Assembly: GCA_025267735.1 (NCBI GenBank)
Contig: CM046311.1
Location: 21,047,020 to 21,111,019, forward strand
Reading direction: 5' to 3'
DNA from: Mactra quadrangularis
Taxonomy: Eukaryota; Mollusca; Bivalvia; Venerida; Mactridae
Length of the DNA stretch: 64,000 nt
Shown: piece after piece, positions 36,734 through 49,681 of the stretch
How the letters are laid out: every line of letters starts with the position of its first letter
Position numbering within the stretch: position 1 is the stretch's first letter
Translations under genes and position numbers: made by a program
The notes under the pieces: generated by a model
Database searches by the model: none
Told to the model about the DNA's origin: nothing
What the model saw: the letters and a program-made list of their open reading frames with translations, nothing else

Positions 36734-37946
36734 AATGTTTGATTATCTTTCAAGCTGTTGAATATATATACACGTCATAATACAAAATATGAAAATGTAT
36801 AAAGCTTTTAAAACTTAATGTATGAAAACCCAGAGTCTTTATTTTTATCCAAAAATCTATCATTTTTTGTAAAACTTTTCGTCTTATGTTTGAACAGTTG
36901 TTTGAGTTGGAACATTCCTTCTGCTTATTTGATAACTTCAGTTTTATGTATGACTATTAGTTCATGATTTTTGTTCGCTTAATATAGAAAAAGATGCTTA
37001 TGAAAATGTCTTATCAAAACTTCACAACGAGAAAGTAATATCATTTGCAGCATTGTCAGACACTGAATGTGCATGACGACCGAGCTGAGATTAAAATTCC
37101 CACCAATGTTCCTGTTATACATATGTTGATACATTATTTGCCTTAATCAGCCCACAACATCCGTAATAACACTTCCACTAGAACAAGAAAACTGTTTTAG
37201 TGTAGTTAATGCAGACTATAATTACATTGTTGTAGCTTAGAGATGTTGTTTCAGACAGACATATTATATTTATTTCTGTTTTCTTATTATAGAGATAATT
37301 CCCATAAGCATTTGTTCCTTCGATCTTCTGTTATAATGTCTCAGTTTGTTTAAAATAACACCGTTACAGAATAAAAGGAAGGAAATAACTACCTAACACA
37401 TTTAACAAGTTCTTATGTTAACGCAAGATGGCATTGCATGTTTTTTTTTAATTTATTGGAATGATTTAGGATTGCAAAATAATACTACAAGCATTTTGTA
37501 AAATGCACACGAGTAGGTATCATAACTACTGCACTAAATATAATTACTTTAACCATATGGTATAATATAATATTGATTGAAAAATATGAATAAAGCTAAA
37601 AGTGATGTAAAATTCTATATTGTAGCCAATGTTTTTTTTTAAAATTATATCTGCTGTAGATATAGAACGAATCTCATACTTGCAGAAGATTAGGTACGTG
37701 TGATTTACATGATTATATTTTGTGGAAAAGAATCTAAGAATGATACCAAGTTTTTAATTTTACGCCTGGTGTTGTAAGAGATAAATTTTGATAGTAAAAT
37801 AAAAACTAGTTTCAAAGGAGAAGAAAGCTTACACAGTGTGTTTTTGACACTTGCATTTTTGTCAACGAGTTAAACGTGCCTTCTAGTGTCTAAAATGCTA
37901 CTCATAATTGTATTTATATCTATGTGTTATCCTAACTTTTACATCT

Positions 37947-38023
37947 TCGCGGGTTTAATAAAAACGGTCGTAACTCAATATAAGAAAAGAATGAGTTACG
38001 ACCGATTTGTGCTAAACCTGCGA
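37947..38023. mobile_element. 77-bp foldback insert, unit 3
   Basis: Same element as 26457-26534. The arms are cleaner here: AACGGTCGTAACTCA pairs with TGAGTTACGACCG. Confidence 0.65.
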
Positions 38024-39097
38024 GTTATAAACTGGAACATTTGGAACAATGTCAATGAGGAAACGATTAAGCAATTTCTAATAGTGTGTGTATGTACGGC
38101 ATGAAAGTTTCTGTACACAGTCTTATCTATATTTGACAGTAAAAGTTGAATGTCATATTGATTAGTATAATTATATACTAGACATTTTCGTTCTAACTGT
38201 TTGTTTATAATAAAGTTAATATTGATATAGCATACTCTTATTCCCGGTTGACTACCTTATATGAGTGTTGTATATTCGTCTACGCAACAACTCCCCGTTG
38301 TTTTTTATCACAAAACCATGTATCCATGTATGTACAATTGGACAAAACCAGAGCTTGAATACATATATATGATTTAATTGACAAACTACGATCCATATTG
38401 CATTGAAAACTCAGATGTAAGGATCGAATGAAGTTAGAAAAATTGTTTATGTCTCTAACAATAAAACTAAATGCTGACACATACACATATTGACATGACG
38501 TCTACGGAACATCCTTATTCCTGGTATAAGATCAAGTGTCAAAATATAGTCATTTACAAACGTCAGATAATGAAAGTGGTATTTATCAATATAGTGTGGG
38601 CAGACTTTGTTACAAGTCTAACATAAGAAAACTCATAAATTTTCATATACATTTGGCATTTTCTCCTAAATCCATTTCAGATGTGCCAGTTGGTATAGTA
38701 ACTGTACTAAAATAAATCATTTGCAATTGCAGTAGCTTCATAAACCTCCCTATCTACTTTTGGGCGTAAATGTATTTTTCCCGTACTCCATTTCTAGGAC
38801 CAGACAAAGTATTTTTTATCAAAATATATGAAAACAATACGTGATTACAATAAGTGTTTAAAAGTATTTGAAGAATAAATTAAGTCATCATGATAAGGCA
38901 ACCTGTTAAAACCATTGCGAGAAAAATAATTCTATGAAACAACACATGTTTTAAAATAATATGAGATGACACATTACCTTTACATGTATGACGAATGCCA
39001 TTTTACGTATACTAATTGAAACTCAAGAATGGTTATTTCGAAAGAAATAAAACCATGCGTTCATTGAATTTGAGCTTGCGTTCATTGCCATTTCCAG

Positions 39098-39128
39098 ACG
39101 GACACTCCTAATGATCTTCCTTTGAAGG
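39098..39128 (+). pseudogene. Segment X, unit 3: donor lost
   Basis: Acceptor kept; reads TDTPNDLPLK with no donor (tttgaaggaaagat). Confidence 0.3.
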
Positions 39129-39554
39129 AAAGATATTTGACAACTGCATCCATTAAGGTATGTCTTTGAATACACTTGCAATGTTTCTTCTGTAGTTTCT
39201 TATATGATTGTTTAATAATTGTTTAAAAAATAATGAATTTCTTTGAACTGATATAAGAGTGTTTGCATAATCGTACGTGAAAAAATATCCATATTTAGTT
39301 GAAAGGACGATGGACACGAACTTATTGAAGTGTTACATGTATACATGTATAAATAAACAGGAACAACGATTACCTACTTGGTCGATGTTGCACGTCTTAA
39401 CCTTAGTTGTGTTACTTCAATTATTTATATCATGATCTTAAGTGAATGATCTTTATCAGAGTAATACGGACTGGTCTACAGACATACGTACGCTAATAGG
39501 AAAATGTCATAGTTAATAACGATGAAGACTTCAGTATTACCAAATTTCGTCTAG

Positions 39555-39610
39555 CCACGTTACATATGACAGTTACTTCCGTAAAAGAATATATCACAGA
39601 TTTATATTGG
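39555..39610 (+). CDS. Segment Y, unit 3
   Basis: 56 bases, acceptor cgtctag, donor TTGG/GTAATT (weaker than GTATGT). Reads TLHMTVTSVKEYITDLYW. The LHM variant is shared with unit 5. Confidence 0.4.
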
Positions 39611-40791
39611 GTAATTCATTGTTCATTTTCCAAATGGATTTTTAAACGTGACTAAAAAATAGTACCTTTAAAATACGCTAAACAGTATAGTTGGAAAGCC
39701 ATACTACATGAACTGCATTTCTAAATGAATTTATAATTGGTTTTCTTCACAATATAGTGAAGAAATATGCATATTTTTAATAACACATCCTGTCATATTT
39801 GATACACTAGTAATATTGTCAATAGTTAATTGTTAACTTCTTCTCTTAATCCCGTAAAACGATTACACATTAAAGGTTCTTGTATATTAATAAAATCTAA
39901 GCTTACGACACGGATAAGGCAAGTTAATATGTTTTGAAGATTTAGCTTATGATGCCTTGTAAATGTTACTTTGTAAAATCAGCAGTATGACTCAAGTCAA
40001 TCGAGATCCGTGCAAAGACAATGATTGTTTTACTGGATTGACGTACATGTATAAAAACCATACTCTTTTGAACTACCGTTACATTTTTGTTCAGTACTTC
40101 GTTTTAAGTGTTTTTGTGTTTACGAATAAAAATACTTAATTATTTCAATTACCTTATCATAGTAATCAGTCATGTTCCGATATCCACTGAAGTTCAAGTT
40201 CAAGAAACCAATTAAGACTTAATTGTTTGTCAGTCTGATGAAATAGTTTATCGTGTGAATTGATTTTAAGAAGAAAATTAAAAGGTTATAGTACGGTTTG
40301 TAGCAAGATTGTGTTAGATATTTTAAAACAAGTAAACATGGTATGAAAATTGGTCAAAGCTAATTTCATTTATATACATGTGTGTATTTTTACTTCAGTG
40401 TGAATTTCTTCTTTTTTTATGAACTGGTAGATACAAATTAACTATTTATACTTACTTAAAGAACATATTCACATACATGTACCGTGTTTTCATAATATAA
40501 TAGATAAAGTAAAATGATATTTGGTACTTTAACATTCAAATGATATTTCCATACACATTGTAGCAACTACTCGTATATTAAATTGCTGTGAGTAATAATC
40601 TTTCATGGAGTCTGACCACACACATGGCAAGTTTGATATAGATTTGATTTATCATATCCAAATATCGTGAGCAATACACATGCCCAAAAGACACCGCATC
40701 ACTATATTTTGCAATTTCACATAATTACAGATGTTGCATAATACTATTTAACTTTATTCAGTCTACCATTAATTGTTGATATCATTTTCAG

Positions 40792-40988
40792 TACTGATAT
40801 CTGTCTCAAAAGATATGTTTAGAAATCAGTGGTATTATGACTGTTATCATAAGACATGCTCTATGCTCAAACATTATAGATTATATTTTTGTTCACACTG
40901 TAAAAGTACATTTGTGCATGTTTTGCATTCGATGGGTGTGTTTGTCTTTTTTCAGCTTCCTTACTATGAGTCCGACTCGGAACAATGA
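40792..40988 (+). CDS. RPA70-like zinc-ribbon reading frame, unit 3
   Basis: Preceded by an acceptor-like tract and open to TGA at 40986-40988. It reads LISVSKDMFRNQWYYDC..., with the cysteine pattern CX4C, ten residues, CX2C (CYHKTC and FCSHC), then KSTF, ending LPYYESDSEQ. RPA70 (replication protein A large subunit, DNA-binding domain C) has CX4C-X13-CX2C with an aromatic just before the first cysteine and LYRC before the third; the match in spacing and surrounding residues is good but short. Such domains also occur in Helitron-encoded proteins, so this may be a captured or transposon-derived fragment. Only this copy keeps all four cysteines. The zinc-binding role is inference. Confidence 0.4.
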
Positions 40989-42920
40989 ATGTTGCTACAA
41001 TTTGCTTTGGCTTGCTGCAATGAATACATTACTGGCCAATAGGAAGGAAAGAATTTGAAATCTGATATATGTATTTTCGTGGGTTTTTTTCTATAACGTT
41101 GACCAGTTATATAAGTATAATTGTATATAAGTATGAAGGTGTATTTAACTGGAAAATATTCGCATGATGCAAACTGTTGGCACCTTATGTAGGTAAGTGA
41201 TACAAAAATGAATCAATTCTTCCGTGTAATCAAATTTTGAAATCAATAAAACACAATATTTGAAATAAATTATAATAATATTTATTAAAAAATAAATGTT
41301 TTGGCAGAGTAGAAACACGAATAACATTAATGCAACTTTATATCTAACCAAGTACTATTGGCTTTTATTAATTGGAAAATAACATCGCTTACGTACCAAG
41401 TATTGTTCTGCAACAAGCAAAAGCAAAACATCACATTGTGGTTGCATAAGATTGAAGTATCCAAACATCAGATATCAATCAATATATCGAAGTGACCCTA
41501 CAATTTAAATTCTCTTTAAGTTAACGTTTAGATAAATGTTTTCCTGAACATTGAGTTTATGGTTTCACTTGAGTCATCATTTTATTCTCTAGGAGTGTCA
41601 TTTGATTCATTAAGTATTTTACAGTTGTAGCATGTAGGCATGTTTCTTATAAATAAATGTCGACATCATGTTCTATGAGTGTTTAAATGTCAAATCCTTT
41701 GTAATGAATAACGGACTGTATCAAGAAATTTGCCATGCATGTCATAAAGTTATGCGTGTTTTCCCTGTGAATTGGAGTGATCAATTTCATAACGTTTTAT
41801 GTAAGCAGCCTACATGAATACTAAAGAATGAAGACAATGATGCCGTTTTGTATTCAATATTTATGTTTGATTTTATTTGCTTTCTTATATTGAGTTGCTT
41901 TACTGCTCTGCATTTCCATATAGTCAATTTAAAATTGATTTTTATGGCTTGCTAGGAATGGCTTTAATTATAAATGATAACACAACTTCATAAAACTATA
42001 TCATTTCCTAGTTATAAACATACATGGGTTGTCGAATGTATTGTACGCAATGCTGTACAAAATTCATTGTCAATTTGATTAATATCTTCACGTCTTGTTT
42101 CATTTCACAAGATGAATAGCTTATTCTCTTTCTACATATACTTGGTGAAACGCACCATGAATGACAAGTCAAAATATTAGATTGAAAATTGATATGAAAG
42201 CCATTATAAGATACTGCTGGAAATCACAAAACGACCTGTCACAATCATGTGTTATTTTAGTTTACTAATAATAAATAAACAGAAAAATTGATTTTACTGC
42301 GGCTTTCGTATTTTATTACAACCATTGAAAATTATGCATGAACATTGTTTTCTAATTGCCGATGTGCATTCAAAAGAAATACGTTGTACTAATAAATATT
42401 TACAATAATATCAAATGTATCATTATCATTTTAATTTTTAATGTTAAACGTATGGGTTGAACTCCACGTATGTCGTAAGTTAAATGCTATTCCTAAACAA
42501 ATAATAATTATGGTCTTTACTGTCGCGTTTTCTTTCTGACATTTTAGCATGATGACTTAATAGTCAATGGAAACACGATAAAAGTAACAAAATTGGCAAA
42601 CATGATCGTAAAAACTAGATTACAAGATTGCTGAGTGTTTTTTTGTAATATTAGGTCACAACAGGTTGATCATGGATTTGCTCGCACCTTAATTTTGACG
42701 GTTTTTACAAAATAATAATATTTTTTATTTCCTCGCTAACTCATGAAACTTAGGTCAAACCGTTATATAAAGCAACTGAATTAAGGTTTTTTATCTTCGC
42801 TTGCTCGTCCATTTTTAAGAACAATACGAAGAACACACGATCAACTTGATGTGGCCTGATCGTTATTTTTGTACGATAACTTAGCAATCAAAGTACACTG
42901 AATATACTATAGTTAACGTC

Positions 42921-42956
42921 ATGGAGTTTAGTGCACAAACCTTTTTTAGAAACTTT
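42921..42956 (+). CDS. Segment E1, unit 3
   Basis: ATG, MEFSAQTFFRNF, then GTATGA. One residue differs from unit 2 (Y to F). Confidence 0.3.
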
Positions 42957-43257
42957 GTATGAACATATCAATCAAATATATTTTAACCAGAATGTTAAAC
43001 GTACACTTAACTTTACTGTAATGGCAAAATTACTTAGAGAGAAAGATGCCTAAAAGATTAGACAGGTTGATTTATTAAATTAAAATCCTCCTAGAGAATA
43101 AATGGGAGACGTTTACATTTACGTAGTAGTTTTAAATCAATTTAAACATTTCCTATCACGGTAGCACACTAATAATGGAATCGCTGTATTACAAAAAATA
43201 CACCTTAAACTGGAAGCTTATTTAAATTGCTTCATGTTTTTAAGCTATTGTTTTCAG

Positions 43258-43348
43258 ATTGTCTGTGGGAGATATTTTTGTTTGTTCGAAATTTGAACGG
43301 CTTCCAATTACCACTATATACATTTGCGTGTAACATGAAAGTAATTTG
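43258..43348 (+). other. Segment Z, unit 3: 91-base exon-like block
   Basis: Nearly identical to unit 2, with acceptor and donor intact and the frame entered after two bases open. Confidence 0.35.
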
Positions 43349-43790
43349 GTATGTAAGAAAAGTAAATTGTATATTGTATAGAATATATGTTGTCATCAGA
43401 TTGATTTATGGTATTACTTACATTATTTCTAAACTTTTTAGTGTACTTAAATTCTAAATGCACGAACTTGACTGTTTGAGTATAAAACGCGAATGCGTAG
43501 CGAACTGATGTTTACTGTTTAACAAGAGAATGCGAAGTAAATATTTACAATATAAGTCAATGGTCTATATTTGAGAAATGTGGGTGATTATGTAGGCAGA
43601 CGTTGATAGAAAAATGACACAGTTAATTATTATAGTGGCTTCCCTTTATACAGCTTTTTGTCTATTCATCTTACTATAGACATTCTTAGTGCAGAAGTTC
43701 CGACTAATAAGAACATTTGCATGATCTATTTATACCATTACTGTATCTCTCATGTTATTATCTGTACGTGGAAAACATGATTTAGTAATT

Positions 43791-44011
43791 GGTTTTTTTT
43801 AACGTCGTATTCAACAGATATTAAGGTCATATATACTACGACCAGCTCTTCCTACTATAGGTTTCCTGGACACTTTCTTATCACCAGTAGTAACTTACCC
43901 TACCACCAGCCGACAACTCATGTAGAGGGTATGACCTACTGCGACCGGGTTCGAACCCGCGATCTCCGGATTCGAAGTCAGACATGCTAACCACTACGCC
44001 ACGGCCGCGGC
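43791..44011 (-). mobile_element. tRNA-headed SINE, unit 3
   Basis: Same insertion as 33064-33282, at the same place in the unit. The B box reads GGTTCGAACCC here. Confidence 0.8.
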
Positions 44012-44882
44012 TTAATTTAGTAATTAGATATATGACATACTTTGCTGTAAAAAGCTTAATCGCAGACAAAGTAAAGAATCATTTTATTAACTAAACAATC
44101 GATTGACGTAAACTGGTTTCTTCACAACTTTAAAAACTTAACGAGATCGACGACCAAACACAGTTTAGTTTGTGGATCCTTAATTTAATACATTTTCTTT
44201 GTTCACAGTAAACATTAGTGGTGGAAACTAAGTAATGTTTTCTTTGATCCAAATTAAGTTAGTATGGTGTCTTCACAGCTTTGAAAATGTAATGAGGTCG
44301 ACCACTTAACACTGTATAGTGTGTAAATCTCCGATTTAATATATTTTCTAAGTTTACTTTAAACATTAGAAGTGGAAACTTAGTAATGTTTTCCTGAAAC
44401 CAAATTCAGTTAGTACAGAAACATGTAGTTGCTTTAAATTAGTTTTACCAGTTTATGTGACGAAAATAACTTCACAAACATGGAACATTTAATCAGTTAA
44501 AACCAAACAAAATGAGGTTTCGTCCGATATTAGTTCTAAGTATGAGACTTAAAAGGGAAAACTGAATTGGTCCAATAATTGACAAAGACAATTTATTTCA
44601 GGTAGACTGAAAACCAGTGTACACAAAATAAAGTGAGGTTTCTTCCGATACCAGTATGAGATTCATGGTTGTTTTAGAAAATCTAAAATGTAAAACTGAA
44701 TTACTTCCAATAATTGTCTCAGACAAAACTTCAGGTTGGCTGAATTTTTTTTAGAAAAGCACGAAACGATGAGTTAAGTATTAGAGCATAACTGTTATAA
44801 TTGTAATACAAGCTTAGGTCATGAAACTTGTGATGGAACATAGGTGTCGATTTATTGTTACATTAGTATTGAAGTCATTGTA

Positions 44883-45087
44883 GTTTTATTTGTTTGTTTG
44901 TTTGGTTTTGTTTGGGTTTAACACCGTAGCAACACATTGTATAGGTCATATATCGGTGGTTAGTCAACCTACACACTCCTCCTAGAAAGGCTAAATCTCT
45001 GGATTAATCTGTAAACTACTAAGCGCATACTTTCGTCACCACCTCGATCAGAAGAATTGCGTGCTACCAGTGAGGTAGCCGGGTGGC
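44883..45087 (-). mobile_element. 205-bp SINE-like insertion, unit 3 only
   Basis: Flanked by tgaagtcat(t/g)gta (44870-44882 and 45088-45100); the other units have one copy of a matching tgaagttatggta. On the minus strand it ends gtgttaaacccaaac followed by AAAC/AAAT repeats. The head, ccacccggctacctcactgg, has no clear A and B boxes. A degraded relative is at 12935. Confidence 0.75.
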
Positions 45088-45677
45088 TGAAGTCATGGTA
45101 AGATCTACTGACAAAGATCTAATTTATTGTTGTATATTGAAGACCAGTAAAGGTGTTGCACTATTTATCTACTTACAATTTTGCATAGGCTTCTTTTTGG
45201 TAATGGTCACACACTGCACTGATGATGGATTTGAAAATGAATCAGACAAGTTTAGAGGGATGACAATTTGTTGACTTTTGTCACATATCGCCAATAGATC
45301 GTGTAGTTTGTGAGAAGAATAACCCCAGCCAAGCAAATAATTATTGATGCTATATGTATTCATTTTGCTTGATAATATCTTAATATTAAAATAGAAAATC
45401 ATGTTTCTATAGTCTCATAAAAATATAGTCTCACGAAAAACACTTTTTACTACGGCTTGTAATGCATGAGATTACAAGTTGATGGTTATGAACATTTTAT
45501 GTTTTCTCTGGTAATGAACTTATTTATTAGACGCAGTGATGCTTTGATATAGTTCCTAAATAAAACAGACTAGCTAACCAGTCTATATAAAATGTTTGCC
45601 ACTTACTTACACAAGAAATATCATAAAAAGTTTTAACTGATAAAGAATTCAAAATACTTAAATATATAATATGTTAT

Positions 45678-46048
45678 CATTACTTACAAAAGGTCAGTAA
45701 ATTAAGTATTTAATAATTTTCCTATCTTAATGTAATCATGACGTTTCTGTTTGATTTCAGTATCATATATATGTACTTCAATACAAATATTTTTCAATAG
45801 GAAAGTCATTGAGCATGTTCTCTGATGAAATCAATGTAGATTTCTTTTCATTTCAGTTATCAAATATTACATAAATACAAATGCATTGTTTCTATAATTC
45901 GACACAAGAACAGTACTTGAATTCTGTCGTCAATGACTTGGCGTACATTTATATTGTCTTCAAACCATTCTGTATGTAAATATTCCGTGTCCTGTTCGAA
46001 CTCAACATTTTTATGAAGCGATTTTATAATTATCTAAAACCAAGAAAA
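45678..46048. other. Single-copy junction between units 3 and 4
   Basis: About 370 bp not found elsewhere in the window. It replaces the end of unit 3 and the first 0.5 kb of unit 4. No terminal repeats or coding frame are seen, so it is likely filler or the scar of a deletion or rearrangement. Confidence 0.6.
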
Positions 46049-46473
46049 ATAATACCAGTATTTGATTGTATGCTTTTTTTCTTTCTTTTCTTGTAACATT
46101 TTTTAATACGGATGGCAATATCTATTTTTGTCTTTTTTACTCCTCTACACAATGTTTGTCTAAATCATCCCGCAATATCCGTTATAACACTTTCACTTGA
46201 ACAAAAAAAATATTATATTGTAGTTAATCCAGACTTTATTTACATTAGCTTAGAGATGTTGTTTCAGACAGACATATTATATTTATTTCTGTTTTCCTAT
46301 TATAGAAGTAATTCCCATAAGCAATTTGTTCCTTCGATCTTCTGTTATAATGTCTCAGTTTGTTTAAAATAACACTGTTACACAATGAAAGGAAAGACAT
46401 GACTACTTAAAGCATAATAATTTCTTATGTTAAAGTAAAGCGGATAGATATCATAAATACTGCACTAGTTATA

Positions 46474-46631
46474 TAATATGCAATAATTTACTTTTTGAAG
46501 GAAATAAATATATATAATAAAATATAGGATTATAAATCATTACTATCGATTGAATTAATAGTATTATCAAATGTTTTCGGTGCGATATGACCTTTTTGTG
46601 TTGGTGCGCCGTAAAACCCAAACAAACAAAC
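46474..46631 (+). mobile_element. 158-bp SINE-like insertion, unit 4 only
   Basis: Flanked by agttata (46467-46473 and 46632-46638); unit 1 has one copy (ctagttataataac). Tail ttggtgcgccgtaaaaccca plus AAAC repeats. The relative at 10755-10897 shares about 135 bp. Confidence 0.75.
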
Positions 46632-46978
46632 AGTTATAATAACTTTATCCATATGGTATAATAAACCATTGATTGAAAAATATAAATAAAGCTAAAAGGT
46701 GATGTAAAATTCTATATTGTAGCCAATGTTTTTTAATTATATCTGCAGTAGATATATTACAATTCCCATACTTGCTGAAGAGAATGTACGTGTGATTTAT
46801 ATGGTTATATTTTGTGGAATAGAATCTAGAATGGTGCAAAGTTTTTATTTTTACACCTAGTGTTGTGTTATGAGATTAATTAAAAAAATAATGAGTTTGA
46901 AAAGAGAAGAATGAGTTGTTTTGAAAGCATGCATTTTTTCAACCTGTAAAACGTGCCTTACTAGCGTCACAAAATGAT

Positions 46979-47966
46979 ATTCTAACATAGGCACGTGCGC
47001 TTTCACTCTTTATTCAATGTGACGTCATCTATGCTTTATTATTCAATAAAATATAGCTGGTGACGGCTGTTGAAATTTTACTCCCCACGTTAAATGAGCA
47101 AAGCCGAAAATAGCGCCCGAGTTTAAAGGGTTGACTTTAACAGAACCTTGGAACATGTCAGTAAATTTAAAACATGTACTAACCTTATTACTTGACCAAA
47201 AATGGTATAAATTGAGTTTAAAACGATTCTAGCATAAACATGACCTACTTCAAGTTCAAGACGTTTTCTAAGTCCCAGCATTTCCCGGTTCCGCTGTCTC
47301 ATTTCATCCTGCCCTTCATCCGACGATCATGCCAGCCATTATACGAAAATACAAAGATTGACTATTTAATCAAAGCCAAACTGTGCATAGCATAATATAA
47401 TGGAACGGCTACGTGGATTCTTACAAGTTCATAATCATCCAAGCTGACAAGAGCAGCGCTGATTTCGAATCATTTTCCGAAAATCTGTCCTTGCTTGACA
47501 CGCGTTCATAAATCCAATTTATATCCAACCTTTTAAAAAATTCTCCATCGAAATGTCTGATAACACATTACTATCCAGTAAACATCCAATTATTTAAGCA
47601 GTATTTGCAATATTCCGCCGAAAACATCGAACTTAAATGCTACATCATCGTGTGTATATAAAATGTCACTCACTAAGGGCAAGGTCGAATGTTTATTTCA
47701 CGGCGCTTATTTTAAAGAATGATGTTTAACACACAAATAAAACTATGACAATTCGTATTTAGTTTTGGGTTCATTTTTTTTAAAATTAAGATTTGAATAT
47801 TATTTGTTTGAAATTAGAATCAATTATCAATGAGATCTATGTAAATAAAGGCTATTTTCGGCCTTTGCACTGGGGAGTGGATTTCAACAGCATGGCGAAT
47901 CTGTCAGTTAAAAATAGTTCTATAAAAACATCTTTTCCAAGGATGAATTTTGCGATGTTAGAATCG
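46979..47966. mobile_element. Non-autonomous element with nested inverted repeats
   Basis: Absent from unit 1, which reads tgatactcatagttg across this point. The ends attctaacat (46979) and atgttagaat (47957) are inverted copies. Further in, gctgttgaaat...actcccca...aaagccgaaaatagc (about 47067-47113) is inverted at about 47850-47892. No transposase frame is present. The centre is less AT-rich. It is probably a MITE-like or foldback DNA element. Confidence 0.6.
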
Positions 47967-48135
47967 AAATAACTTACAGTTGTCAATATTTTATTGTCTA
48001 ATAAAACTTAGGCACTCGTTTGATGCGCTAATTAAATCACTCGTGCTAAAGCACTCGTGATTTAATCATACGCGCATCACAACTCGTGACTATGTTTTAT
48101 TAGACAATAAAATATAGACAACTGTAAGTTATTTC
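47966..48135. mobile_element. 170-bp near-palindrome (foldback)
   Basis: gaaataacttacagttgtc at the left and gacaactgtaagttatttc at the right are perfect inverted arms. Pairing continues through ttttattgtctaataaaac and gatgcgc, up to a centre near 48048 rich in actcgtg. It directly abuts the preceding element and is also absent from unit 1. Confidence 0.75.
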
Positions 48136-48826
48136 TTAATTCATAATTTTTCTTTTATCGATGTGTTATCATAACTTTTGCAGATACAAATTGGGACAAT
48201 GTCAAAGAAGAAATGATTAAGCAATCACTAATAGTGTATGTGTGTATGTATGTTCGACATGGAGGTTTCTGTACATAGTCTTATCTATATTTGACAGTAA
48301 AAGGTGAATGTCATATTGATTAGTATAATTATATACTAGACATGATCGTTCTAACTGTTTGTTAATAATAAAGTTAATATTGATATATCATACTCTAATT
48401 CCCGGTTGACTGTCTTATACGAGTGTTGTATATCTGTATAGAATTTATATAAACAAAACAATAACTGGCTCAAATATGATATGCAAATTGGTTTTTGTAT
48501 TTTCTTTGATAACTATTTGCATGCTTGCCGGCATTTCAGCTTCTATTCGTGTTCGTTTTAGTACTATGTTATAAAATGCAGAAAATTACGTAACAACTCG
48601 CTTGCCGTAGAAATGTTTTTCTCAAAACCATGTATGTTCAACTAGATAAAACTAGAGCTCATGTACATACATATAAACATATATATGCTTTGATTGACAA
48701 TATACTAGCCATATATTGAATTGAAAACACAAATGTAAGGATCGAATGAAGTGAACTAGTATATGTATTATCTATAAAACTAATTTGCTGATACACAAAG
48801 ACCTTTTGACATGACGTCTACGGAAC

Positions 48827-49112
48827 GTCCTTTAGCGCAGTTGGTAGCGCGCCGGGATTTTGAATCTCGTGCCCGAGGGGGTGCGGGTTCGCATCCCACC
48901 CGGGGAGGTTATACCCTTCCATGAAAATTTGACAATAATATCGATTTTCCTCCATTGATTAGATAATACGGAGTAGTTTCCGGCCATGTGGAAGGGTAGG
49001 CGAGTACTGGTTATAGACAATGGTCCAGGAAAGCTAGGTTAGGTGCGTTGGACGTCGAAAATGACCTAAATTGTGTTGACACGGCGTTAACTCCAATGAA
49101 CACCAATAAATA
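48827..49112 (+). mobile_element. SINE with a class II tRNA-like head, unit 4 only
   Basis: The head (48827-48908) has an A box TTAGCGCAGTTGGTAGCGC, an anticodon-like stem with loop TTTTGAA, a long variable region (tgcccgagggggt) and a B box GGGTTCGCATCCC. The body ends gacacggcgttaactccaat then aataaat. Unit 1 lacks it (gaacgtcccttcttataaag). A tRNA-derived SINE is far more likely than a tRNA gene, given the unpaired acceptor and the tail. A clear target duplication is not seen. Confidence 0.75.
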
Positions 49113-49681
49113 TTATAAAGAACGAGTGTCAAAATAGAGTCATTTACAAATGTCAGATAGTGACAGCAGTATTTATCAATATAGTGTGGACAGACTTTGC
49201 TGTAAGCATAACCTAAGAAAACTCATAAATTTATATACATTTGAGATTTACTCAAGCATCTATCGCAGATGTGATAGTTGGTATTGTTACTTTACTAAAA
49301 TATATCAATTGCAATGGCAGTAGATTTATTGTCATCACACTCGGCTTTTGAGCATACATGTATTTTTCTCAAACTGCATTTACTAGGATCAGACAAAGTA
49401 TCTTTTATCAAAAATATGAAAACAATACGTCATTACCTTAAGTGTTTTAAAGTATTTGAAGAATGACATACAGTTATCATGATAAAGTAACCTGTTAAAA
49501 TCATTGCGAGAAAAAGAATTCTATAAAACTGCAAATGTTTTAAAATTATATGAGATGACACTTTACCTATACATGTATAAAAAATGCAATTTTTACGTTT
49601 ACTTATTAAAGCTCGAATATGGTTATTTCAAAACAACTGAAACCAAGCGTTCATTGAATTTGCGTTCATTGCCTTTTCCAG

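Larger units (their letters stand above)
25441..36930 (+). repeat. Array unit 2 (about 11.5 kb)
   Basis: Closest relative of unit 3. It differs mainly by five private insertions: 28944-29016, 30741-31005, 32606-33004, 36271-36733 and small changes. Segments X, Y, E1 and Z are present, with the X donor lost and a stop at the end of Y. It carries the foldback at 26457 and the SINE at 33064. Confidence 0.9.
36931..45677 (+). repeat. Array unit 3, truncated at its right end
   Basis: Close to unit 2 but without that unit's insertions. Homology stops near 45677 (tatgttat), before the minisatellite element, so the last 1.1 kb or more of a unit is missing. It carries a private SINE-like insertion at 44883. 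Confidence 0.9.

Noticed and set aside
48827..48908. Apparent tRNA gene with a long variable arm
   Set aside because: Continues into a SINE body and tail and is absent from the same site in other units.
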